Assembly (NCBI RefSeq): GCF_000260115.1
Contig: NZ_JH651379.1
Coordinates: 372,001 to 436,000 of the forward strand
DNA length: 64,000 bases
Source: Galbibacter orientalis DSM 19592
GTDB taxonomy: Bacteria > Bacteroidota > Bacteroidia > Flavobacteriales > Flavobacteriaceae
Direction: 5' to 3'
This document shows positions 9,206 through 16,349 of this stretch, one piece after another. Below the pieces are notes generated by a model, which was not told where the DNA came from, made no database searches, and worked only from the letters and a program-made list of their open reading frames with translations. The stretch's first letter is position 1, and every line of letters begins with the position of its first letter. The translations under genes and the position numbers were made by a program.

Positions 9206-9454
9206 TTACGAATCCGTATTTTTAATCATATCCCTAATGTATGTCTCGGCTTGGCCAATGGTGTTTAATTTTTCTGCCTCATTATCTGGAATGGCTATAT
9301 TGAACTCGTTTTCAAACTCTAGCATCAATTCGACCATATCCAACATATCCGCACCAAGGTCTTTCGTAAAATTCGCTTCCGGTCTTATTTGATTCGGATG
9401 TATTCCAAATTTATTGACCAAGAGCTTGTTGAATCTTATTTTAAATTCGTCCAT
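9206..9454 (-). CDS. Acyl carrier protein-like protein lacking the prosthetic-group serine
   Basis: An 82-residue four-helix ACP fold is clear: 'FGIHPNQIRPEANFTKDLGAD' then helix II 'LDMVELMLEFENEFNIAIPDNEAEKLNTIGQAETYI'. In ACPs the motif is D-S-L-D with the Ser carrying 4'-phosphopantetheine. Here the motif reads G-A-D-M-L-D, and the codon is ATG (visible at about 9349-9351), so the protein cannot carry the usual arm at that position. It lies in the metal operon 11 bp after the 9466-9672 gene. A structural or regulatory role is possible; no function is proposed. Confidence 0.8.
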   Translation of the reverse strand: MDEFKIRFNKLLVNKFGIHPNQIRPEANFTKDLGADMLDMVELMLEFENEFNIAIPDNEAEKLNTIGQAETYIRDMIKNTDS

Positions 9455-9465
9455 CTGTACTTCAT

Positions 9466-9672
9466 TTATTTATGCGATTCTATATATCTTTCCAAGAGTG
9501 ACTTCAGGCTATCTAAATAGTCCACGAACGAGTTAACGGAAATCTCGGGTGTTTCGCAATCAGGGATTGTAATAGGGTTTTCATCAAGATATTGGTATAG
9601 TTCGGGGTATTCCTGCTCAATTCTCAATGTCAATTCGTTAATTTCCTTGGTCAATCGCTGAAGCTTCTTCAT
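9466..9672 (-). CDS. Hypothetical small helical protein
   Basis: A 68-residue acidic protein: an N-terminal coiled helix (LQRLTKEINELTLRIEQEYPEL), a Pro/Thr turn with one Cys (ITIPDCETPEISV) and a C-terminal helix. It lies 36 bp after the dihydrolipoamide dehydrogenase gene and 11 bp before the ACP-like gene, so it is probably cotranscribed. The single Cys in 'PDCETPE' could touch metal, but that is speculation. The family is not recognised. Confidence 0.6.
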   Translation of the reverse strand: MKKLQRLTKEINELTLRIEQEYPELYQYLDENPITIPDCETPEISVNSFVDYLDSLKSLLERYIESHK

Positions 9673-9708
9673 CTCTTTTATTCTTTATTGTGCCGGTTAT
9701 TGTAAATA

Positions 9709-11112
9709 TTAAATATGCAATGCCCTGTCTTCTGTAGCGGCCAGACAAGCTTCCTTAAAGGTCTCGGAAAATGTGGGGTGCCCGTGTGACATTCTTGCAA
9801 TGTCTTCGGCAGCTGCCCGAAATTCCATCGCTACCACCGCTTCGGTGTAGCTGTCTGCAATGCGAGGGCCTATCATATGCACGCCCAATATCTCATCGGT
9901 CTGCTTATCTGCGATTACCTTGATAAAACCATCCGTATCCATACTTATCTTCGCCCGTGCGTTTGCCTTATAGGGAAAAGAGCCTGTTTTTATACTTTTA
10001 TTGGCCTTCTTCAGTTCTTCTTCCGTCAAGCCTACTCCGGCCACCTCAGGCTGGGTGTACACGATATTTGGGATGAGCGAGTAATTGATATGGGGCTTTT
10101 GGCCAACAATCCGTTCGGCTACGAAAACGCCCTCTTCACTGGCTTTATGGGCAAGCATTGCCCCTCGGATTACATCCCCTATGGCATACACACCCTTGAT
10201 GTTGGTTTCGAGGTTCTCATCTACCGCTATCTGTCCTTTCTCATTGGTTTCCACTCCTATATTTTCAAGCCCTAAATTGGCGGTGTATGGTTTTCGACCA
10301 ATGGCCATAAGGCAGTAATCGCCATCTAAACTCATTTCTTCTTTACCGGAAAGATTTTCCGCTTTCAATTCTACTTTGCCATCAGTTGCCGTTGCATAGG
10401 TTACCTTATGTTCCAAATAAAAATCAATTCCCTGTTTTCTTAGGGAACGGTGCAATTGATGTCCCAGTGCGCCATCCATAGTGGCAATGAGGCTATCAAA
10501 ATATTCTACTATAGAAACCTTTGAACCCAGGCGGGCGAATACGGAACCTATCTCAACACCGATAACGCCTCCGCCAACGACTATTAAATGCTTGGGGATT
10601 TCCCGTAGCGCAAGGGCCTCGGTAGAAGAGATGATACGGTTTTTGTCGATTTTAATATTGGGTAATGAAGCGGGTTTGGACCCTGTGGCAATGATGATTT
10701 TATCGGTTGCTATGGTTTCCGTTTTATCTTCGCCCTTAATTTCAATCGTGTCTTTGTCCTTGATGGTTCCGTGGCCTTCATAAACGGTAACCTTGTTCTT
10801 TTTCATCAGATAATCAACACCATTGATGATTTCCTGTACCACATCCTGAACCCTTTGGTTCATTTTCAGGATATCGACATTGGCTTCTTTAACATCAATC
10901 CCAAATTTTTCGAATTGATGCTTGAGTTTGTAATAATGCTCAGAGGCTTCCAACCAGGCTTTTGACGGGATACAGCCCACGTTTAGACAGGTACCGCCCA
11001 ACGTGCTGTACCTTTCAACAATGGCCACTTTTAGACCCAATTGGGCGCAACGGATGGCACTTACATACCCGCCCGGGCCAGACCCTATAATTGTTACATC
11101 ATATTTTTCCAT
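9709..11112 (-). CDS. lpdA: Dihydrolipoamide dehydrogenase
   Basis: The start at 11112 (MEKYDVTIIGSGPGGYVSA) places the FAD-binding GxGxxG motif at the N-terminus. The product is 467 residues, the family's normal length. The redox-active disulfide is in GGTCLNVGCIPSK, the NAD site is 'VVGGGVIGVEIGSVFARLG', and the C-terminal His-Glu pair is in 'SHGHPTFSETFKEA'. The enzyme reoxidises dihydrolipoyl groups with NAD+. Carriage inside a metal operon is unusual for a housekeeping enzyme; a stress-protective second copy or a mercuric-reductase-like role is possible, but no extra metal-binding N-domain or C-terminal CC pair is present. Confidence 0.9.
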   Translation of the reverse strand: MEKYDVTIIGSGPGGYVSAIRCAQLGLKVAIVERYSTLGGTCLNVGCIPSKAWLEASEHYYKLKHQFEKFGIDVKEANVDILKMNQRVQDVVQEIINGVDYLMKKNKVTVYEGHGTIKDKDTIEIKGEDKTETIATDKIIIATGSKPASLPNIKIDKNRIISSTEALALREIPKHLIVVGGGVIGVEIGSVFARLGSKVSIVEYFDSLIATMDGALGHQLHRSLRKQGIDFYLEHKVTYATATDGKVELKAENLSGKEEMSLDGDYCLMAIGRKPYTANLGLENIGVETNEKGQIAVDENLETNIKGVYAIGDVIRGAMLAHKASEEGVFVAERIVGQKPHINYSLIPNIVYTQPEVAGVGLTEEELKKANKSIKTGSFPYKANARAKISMDTDGFIKVIADKQTDEILGVHMIGPRIADSYTEAVVAMEFRAAAEDIARMSHGHPTFSETFKEACLAATEDRALHI

Positions 11113-11200
11113 ATTCGTAAATTTTTTAATTAAATAAGGTGGGGGAAACCTTAAGCTGACCAGTGGGCGCAAGGGTTCAGTTTTAAGGTACTCCCACCTA

Positions 11201-11647
11201 TTATTTTTTACTACAATTTTTACATACCCCTTTTAATACCAGGTTCACATCGTTTATTTCATAATCGTCCGGCAAGTTTTGTTTCGATATTCTATCCGGC
11301 AAGCAAATAGTTTTTCCGCAAACGGTACAATGAAAATGCATATGTAAATCTGTACCGTATTTACCTTTGGCCTTTTTATCGGAAATTGCAAATTTTGCCA
11401 CTCCTGTCCCATCATTAATCTGATGAATTAGCCCTTTATCTTCAAAAGTTTTTAGGTTTCGATAAAAGGTAGTTCTGTTTGCCGTTTTGTTTTTTTCGCT
11501 TTTAGCGATAAAGACTTTTTGCATTTCGTTTAAACTTACTGCATAGGTCTTCCTATTGAGGTATTTGTGAATTTTCAACCTCATTTCAGTAGGGCGTATC
11601 CCTTTGGACAATAATGTTTTTTCTGTTTTTGTTGTCATTAAAGTCAT
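11201..11647 (-). CDS. Fur family transcriptional regulator
   Basis: A 148-residue metalloregulator. The winged helix (about residues 15-90: 'RPTEMRLKIHKYL...TTFYRNLKTFEDKGLIHQI') is followed by the dimerisation/metal domain with 'DLHMHFHCTVCGKTICLPD' and the C-terminal 'GVCKNCSKK', giving two CxxC pairs typical of structural zinc. It shares about half of its pattern with the second Fur gene at 14221-14652. The palindrome ACTAT-GT-ATAGT near 11680 lies upstream and could be an autoregulatory site (inference). Confidence 0.88.
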   Translation of the reverse strand: MTLMTTKTEKTLLSKGIRPTEMRLKIHKYLNRKTYAVSLNEMQKVFIAKSEKNKTANRTTFYRNLKTFEDKGLIHQINDGTGVAKFAISDKKAKGKYGTDLHMHFHCTVCGKTICLPDRISKQNLPDDYEINDVNLVLKGVCKNCSKK

Positions 11648-11697
11648 TCAAAAATCAATTATATTCCAAGCGGTGCAACACTATGTATAGTCATCTT

Positions 11698-13347
11698 TTA
11701 TTCAATTTTAAAATTGCGCATCATCCCCATATCTTCGTGTTCCAGATTATGGCAATGGTATAAAAAGAGGCCTTTAAAATCTTCAAAGCGCATAATTAGT
11801 TTAACACTCATACCTGGCATTAACAGAACCGTATCCTGCCAACCCTCATCTATAAATCCATCCTTAACTGAATTCCAAATCCTGCTGTCAACCCCGGAAA
11901 CGTCCCTTTCCAGAATATTAAATTGCAAATGATGAATATGAAAAGGGTGCGGCATCTGCATTCCCCCGCCCATCATTCCTCTGTCTCTATCCATTTCTCC
12001 ACGGTTACGCATCCAACCTCTTTCTCCCATCATATCGTCATTGCCCATCATTCTACCACCTCTGTTCACGATTTCCCAAACCTCGGTCGTATTGAGCTTT
12101 ACGGTTTCTTCTTCGGTAACCCCCGTCATTTCCCAAGTCCGGCCATTGATAGTCCATTGCATTCGCCTCATAAAAAAACGGAACGTCCTTGGGTTGTTCC
12201 TATTAACAGCAGTGGCGGGATCGAGTTTGTTGAATTCGGCCAGCCGTTGTGGAAGCTCAAAGTCGTTGCTCCCTGTTTTATCGATATTGATTTTTAATAT
12301 TTCATAAGTGCTGCCCAAAGGAAGGTTGTTTCGACCCCTGCCTATCATTCCGCCCATCATCCCCATCATCCCAGGAGAGAACGACAAACTCTTCATAATC
12401 ATTTGAGAGCCTTGAGGCCTGTTCTTTAAATCGAGCCATACATCAATTCTTTCTGCAACGCCCAACATTACATAAGGTTTAGATTTAGGACTATCGAGTA
12501 AACTACCATCCTTGCCTATAATAACAAGTGGGGTGCCGTCTTCCCAAGCTAGTTTATAAAAACGTGAATTGGAACCGTTTAGAAAGCGTAGTCTATAGGC
12601 ACACCCACTTTTAAGTGAAAGTTTCATATCCGGATTTCCATTGATAAGGATACGGTTGCCCAAAAAACCATTCATCCTATCCATACGTCCACGGTTTAGA
12701 TATACCAATTGATTATTGTTATCAAACTGGCGATCTTGCAGTACAACAGGAACATCGTATTCTCCTGATGGCAATTTTAATCGTTGTTCTTCATCGTCCG
12801 TAACTACAAAAAGCCCTGCAAGACCATTATAAACCTGTGGCCCAGTACGTCCGTGTGGATGTGGGTGGAACCAATAGGTGCCGGCACGGTTCATTATTTC
12901 AAATTCATACACATAAGTTTCACCATTAGCTATTACATCTTTAGGATGACCGTCATCTTCCTCTGGAACGTGCATACCGTGCCAATGAACAATACTTTCC
13001 TCAGGTAATTGATTCTTGAAACGAACCCTTATTTTCTGTCCTTTTCGCACCCTTATTATAGGTCCCAAATAGCTCTTCCCTAATTTTTGTACTGTTGTTT
13101 TGTCTCCGTCAAGAACGTTTCCTTCAAACATCCAAACCTTGGTTGTATTTCCATGAAACAATTGAATATCTGTTTCTTTGGCTGTCAATTCGAAATCTAA
13201 ATCTGCTTGAAAATCGGGATTGATGGTATTTTTATTTTCTGAAGCAAAACCATTACAGGAATTCAACAATGGCCAGGTAATAACAACAGTTGCTCCAAGG
13301 CTACCAAGCTTGATGAAGTTCCTTCTATCTATTTTGTTCTTTTCCAT
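11698..13347 (-). CDS. Multicopper oxidase (CueO/CotA type)
   Basis: The start at 13347 (MEKNKIDRRNFIKLGSLG) gives a Tat-type signal with a twin Arg motif and a following lipoprotein-like 'LLNSC'. Copper ligands are visible in order: HWHGMH, WFHPHPHG, HPFHIHHLQF and the C-terminal HCHNLEHEDMGMM. Two Met-rich insertions (near residues 330 and 455, runs of MMG) resemble the copper-binding loops of CueO, which oxidises Cu(I) in the periplasm. At 549 residues the length is typical. It is followed by the fur gene and preceded by the Met/Cys-rich protein gene. Confidence 0.9.
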   Translation of the reverse strand: MEKNKIDRRNFIKLGSLGATVVITWPLLNSCNGFASENKNTINPDFQADLDFELTAKETDIQLFHGNTTKVWMFEGNVLDGDKTTVQKLGKSYLGPIIRVRKGQKIRVRFKNQLPEESIVHWHGMHVPEEDDGHPKDVIANGETYVYEFEIMNRAGTYWFHPHPHGRTGPQVYNGLAGLFVVTDDEEQRLKLPSGEYDVPVVLQDRQFDNNNQLVYLNRGRMDRMNGFLGNRILINGNPDMKLSLKSGCAYRLRFLNGSNSRFYKLAWEDGTPLVIIGKDGSLLDSPKSKPYVMLGVAERIDVWLDLKNRPQGSQMIMKSLSFSPGMMGMMGGMIGRGRNNLPLGSTYEILKINIDKTGSNDFELPQRLAEFNKLDPATAVNRNNPRTFRFFMRRMQWTINGRTWEMTGVTEEETVKLNTTEVWEIVNRGGRMMGNDDMMGERGWMRNRGEMDRDRGMMGGGMQMPHPFHIHHLQFNILERDVSGVDSRIWNSVKDGFIDEGWQDTVLLMPGMSVKLIMRFEDFKGLFLYHCHNLEHEDMGMMRNFKIE

Positions 13348-13408
13348 AATTTTCCGATTTCTAATTAACAATTTGCCCAAAGCGTCAGGTTTATTCGATT
13401 AGTTTAAG

Positions 13409-13804
13409 TCACTGCTTTTCATTTTTATCTTCATCATTCTCCTCCATTTTACATTGGCACTTTCCATCTTCATTTTTACACTCACATTCACACTTCATCT
13501 CTTTTTCTTTTTTCATCGTAGCCATTCTTTCCTTCATCTTTTTTGACATTGTAGTGTCCTTTTCCATTTTCATCATCATTTTTTTCTTCATCTTTTTGGA
13601 CATCGTGGTGTCCTTTTCCATCATCTTCATCATTTTTTCCATCATTTCCATTCTCATCTCTGGATTATTGATAATGGCCGTCATAACCTGTTCCCTTTTT
13701 TCAGGGTTCTTCAAAATTTTGTCTGTGTTTTGTGCACTGCTCTGAAAGCCTATCATAAAAGCCACCAAAACCATTAGAATACCTGCATTTTTAATCTGTT
13801 TCAT
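13409..13804 (-). CDS. Exported Met/Lys/Cys-rich putative copper-binding protein
   Basis: The start at 13804 (MKQIKNAGILMVLVAFM) gives a clean signal peptide ending near 'FQSSAQ'. The mature part has about 20 Met residues in MxxMM clusters, two copies of 'MEKDTTMSKKMK', and an acidic tail with alternating Cys (CECEC, then CQC). Met clusters bind Cu(I) and the Cys tail could bind Cu or Zn, so a periplasmic metal buffer is likely (inference). The next gene upstream is the STAS protein; the multicopper oxidase follows after 61 bp. Confidence 0.7.
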   Translation of the reverse strand: MKQIKNAGILMVLVAFMIGFQSSAQNTDKILKNPEKREQVMTAIINNPEMRMEMMEKMMKMMEKDTTMSKKMKKKMMMKMEKDTTMSKKMKERMATMKKEKEMKCECECKNEDGKCQCKMEENDEDKNEKQ

Positions 13805-13838
13805 AATATCTGTTTTTAAATGTTGATTAATTTTCTGT

Positions 13839-14189
13839 TTAAGCCTCAATCCATTTTTTGGCAGTAACGGAATCCTTACTATCAAAATATCTGATATGTG
13901 CCCTAGAAAAGGGCATTAAGAGCTTAGTGAGTTCTTCTTGATATTTAAAAGAACCTACAATCGCAACCTTCTCAAGGTGTTTCTCTTTTTCAAGGTTCTG
14001 AAAATAATCTTTCTCAAACACCTCTGGTGTGCAGCCCTGGCAATCCTTTATTTCAAAATAACAACGGACATCTTTAGCAGAATTTATTTGTCTGTTCAGC
14101 TCTAAAAAAAAGTTCTCACAGTCATTGAGGTCAAGCATACCTTTAGCAATAAGGAAGAGGGTATTGTTTTTATGAGTTATAGTCATCAT
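13839..14189 (-). CDS. STAS/SpoIIAA-like protein
   Basis: A 116-residue soluble alpha/beta protein. The pattern 'LFLIAKGMLDLNDCENFFLELNRQI', 'VRCYFEIKDCQGCTPEVFEKDYF', 'KVAIVGSFKYQEELTKLLMPF' and 'IRYFDSKDSVTAKKWIE' matches SpoIIAA-like STAS proteins, common small proteins of unknown partner. It contains four Cys residues, two in DCQGC, which is unusual and may suit a metal-responsive role (inference). It lies 31 bp after the second fur gene. Confidence 0.75.
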   Translation of the reverse strand: MMTITHKNNTLFLIAKGMLDLNDCENFFLELNRQINSAKDVRCYFEIKDCQGCTPEVFEKDYFQNLEKEKHLEKVAIVGSFKYQEELTKLLMPFSRAHIRYFDSKDSVTAKKWIEA

Positions 14190-14220
14190 TTTATTTTTTT
14201 TAAATTATAATACCTTAAAT

Positions 14221-14652
14221 TCATCGTGAATCTGCACTTTCATTGCCACACTTAACGCATATCCCTTGTACGATCAAATTGATGTTTTCTGCCTTAAAAC
14301 CTTGGGGTAAGTTGATTTGGGGTATTTTATGGTCTGTGAGACAAATTGTTTCATCACATTTATTACAGTGAAAATGCAAATGAAGGTCATTGCCAACTTC
14401 GCATTGACAATCTTCATCACAAAGGGCATATTTTACAAAGCCAGTACCGTCTTCGATGGCGTGTACCAATTTGTTTTCCTCAAATGTTTTCATAGTACGA
14501 AATAGGGTGCTACGCTCTGAACTTTTGAAATGTTTTTCGAGTTCTCCCAAACTTATTGCTACCTCCATTTTTGATAAATGTTTGTAGGTTAACAAGCGCA
14601 TAGCAGTAGGTTTAACGCCCTTTTCTTCCAGTTTTTTTACTATGTCTTCCAT
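14221..14652 (-). CDS. Fur family transcriptional regulator (second copy)
   Basis: The start at 14652 (MEDIVKKLEEKGVKPTAMR) was chosen because earlier starts would run into the PII-like gene, which ends at 14666. The 143-residue product has the winged helix (SERSTLFRTMKTFEENKLVHAI) and the metal domain 'DLHLHFHCNKCDETICL' plus 'GICVKCGNE'. An additional acidic-Cys loop (CDEDCQCEVG) is absent from the first copy and could be a sensor site. It sits between the PII-like and STAS genes and likely senses the exported metal (inference). Confidence 0.88.
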   Translation of the reverse strand: MEDIVKKLEEKGVKPTAMRLLTYKHLSKMEVAISLGELEKHFKSSERSTLFRTMKTFEENKLVHAIEDGTGFVKYALCDEDCQCEVGNDLHLHFHCNKCDETICLTDHKIPQINLPQGFKAENINLIVQGICVKCGNESADSR

Positions 14653-14665
14653 TTTACATCGGGTT

Positions 14666-15004
14666 TTATAAGTCGTACCTCTTGAGAGATTCACCAGTTT
14701 TGATTTTAAAGGCATCGTCTATACTGGTTATATAAATTATTCCGTCCCCCTTTTCCGGAGATTTACCGTTTTCGGTTATAATATCTATAGCCTTTTGTGC
14801 CTCTTCGTTCTGGCAGACGAGTTCCAGTTTTACCACAGGACTGTCAGTTACGTGAAAATCGAGGGACGGTCTTGCACCTTTTGCCTTAAATGCACCGGTA
14901 CCTTCTGCCTGAGACAGGGTCATACTTTTAAATCCGTTATCCGATAGAGCCTCAATGACCCTTTGTATTCTGTTCGGTTTTACAAATGCTTTTATTTCTT
15001 TCAT
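14666..15004 (-). CDS. PII-like signalling protein linked to metal efflux
   Basis: A 112-residue protein with the ferredoxin-like PII fold: 'KEIKAFVKPNRIQRVIEALSDNGFKSMTLSQAEGTGAF' and 'KLELVCQNEEAQKAIDIITENGKSPEKGDGIIYITSIDDAFKI'. The T-loop lacks the uridylylated Tyr of GlnB. Family knowledge: a PII subgroup (PII-NG) is encoded with CusABC/CzcABC-type pumps. Here the RND adaptor gene follows on the same strand within 110 bp of its neighbour region, which fits. The ligand is unknown. Confidence 0.75.
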   Translation of the reverse strand: MKEIKAFVKPNRIQRVIEALSDNGFKSMTLSQAEGTGAFKAKGARPSLDFHVTDSPVVKLELVCQNEEAQKAIDIITENGKSPEKGDGIIYITSIDDAFKIKTGESLKRYDL

Positions 15005-15112
15005 AATTATTTATTTTTAATTGATTTTGAACCGAGCCTGTTTTTTAATTTTTAACTAACTAATTAAGACGATAAACAAGCTCGGAATCAAAACCTTTAA
15101 TTGTTTATTGAA

Positions 15113-16333
15113 TTAATCGTCATCTCCCAATTCAGCTTTAATCATCTCGGAAGAGAGAATGTATGCCCCTTTTGTAACAACGGTTATATCCTTAGATATA
15201 CCTGCGGGGAGGCTTATTTCCACATAGCCCAAATCGGTCATCCCTGTATTAACAGGAATCATATTGAACCTTAGTTTATTTTCTTCTTCATTGTCCTTAT
15301 CCTCTACGAAAATGAAGGTTTTTTCCCCATTTTTAACAATGGCTTCCTCTGGAACTGCCAAGGCCATTTTTTCGCCTTGAACAATTCTACCTTCCACATA
15401 CATTCCAGGAAGGAGTTCTTTATCTTCATTATGAATGTCCGCGTGCACGTGAATCGCTTTTGGATCGGTTTCAAACGTTTTGCCAATGGCGTGGATTTTT
15501 GCCTTTAATAGTTGATCTGGCTTTGATGCTACGGTAAAATAGATTTGTTGCCCTTCCTTTACTTTATAAATATCTTTTTCATACACTTTAAAATCTGCGT
15601 GAATTTCCGAATTATCACTTACCGCAAACATTTTGGTCTGTGGTGCCACATAGTCACCAAGGCTTACCATAACTTCATCGACAAAACCTCCGATTGGCGA
15701 TGTAATAGGCACTGACGCATAAATTTCACCAGATTTTATTTTAGAGATATTTAATCCCAGTAGCTCCAGTTTTGACCTTAAGGCGTTAACGCTCGAAGTA
15801 GTACTTCTGAATTTGGACTGAGCCATCTGAAATTCTTTGGCCGAGGAGACCCCTTTATCAAATAAAGTTTGCTTGCGTTCAAAATCCTGTTGAAGGAATA
15901 CGAGTTCATCGTTTTTTTCCTGAAATTCCTGTTGCATTGAAATAATATCTGGGTGCTGTAAGTAAGCCAATACCTGTCCTTTCCGAACTTTATCCCCCTC
16001 GATTACTTTTATGGAACTTACATTACCTCCTACAAAAGGGCTAATATTGGCTTTGTACTGCGGATACAGCTCTAAAATCCCGGTAACCTTAACACTGTTG
16101 CCAAGGCTTTTTTCTTCAATTTGCTTTAGCTCAAGACCTATGGTTTCAGCTTGTTCATTGGTAATTTCTACTACACCTTCTTCACCTTCTTCGTTTTCCC
16201 CTTCTTCAGCGCTTTTGGAATTTTCCGAAGTTTCATTGGTTTCGCTGTTCGGTATCTCCGAGTTGGATTTTCCATTACAGCCTATTAACATAATAGTTAG
16301 TACTATGGAACTGATTATTGCTATTTTCTTCAT
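15113..16333 (-). CDS. RND efflux periplasmic adaptor (CzcB/CusB type)
   Basis: The start at 16333 (MKKIAIISSIVLTIMLIGC) gives a lipoprotein signal with the lipobox Cys at residue 19. After an acidic low-complexity linker (ENEEGEEG) come the beta-barrel, lipoyl ('VSSIKVIEGDKVRKGQVLAYL'), helical hairpin ('FQEKNDELVFLQQDFERKQTLFDKGVSS') and membrane-proximal domains. This 406-residue protein bridges the inner-membrane pump and the channel encoded just upstream in the same operon (17-bp gap). No His-rich metal-binding tail is visible. Confidence 0.9.
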   Translation of the reverse strand: MKKIAIISSIVLTIMLIGCNGKSNSEIPNSETNETSENSKSAEEGENEEGEEGVVEITNEQAETIGLELKQIEEKSLGNSVKVTGILELYPQYKANISPFVGGNVSSIKVIEGDKVRKGQVLAYLQHPDIISMQQEFQEKNDELVFLQQDFERKQTLFDKGVSSAKEFQMAQSKFRSTTSSVNALRSKLELLGLNISKIKSGEIYASVPITSPIGGFVDEVMVSLGDYVAPQTKMFAVSDNSEIHADFKVYEKDIYKVKEGQQIYFTVASKPDQLLKAKIHAIGKTFETDPKAIHVHADIHNEDKELLPGMYVEGRIVQGEKMALAVPEEAIVKNGEKTFIFVEDKDNEEENKLRFNMIPVNTGMTDLGYVEISLPAGISKDITVVTKGAYILSSEMIKAELGDDD

Positions 16334-16349
16334 TTCTGTTTTTTTTAGA

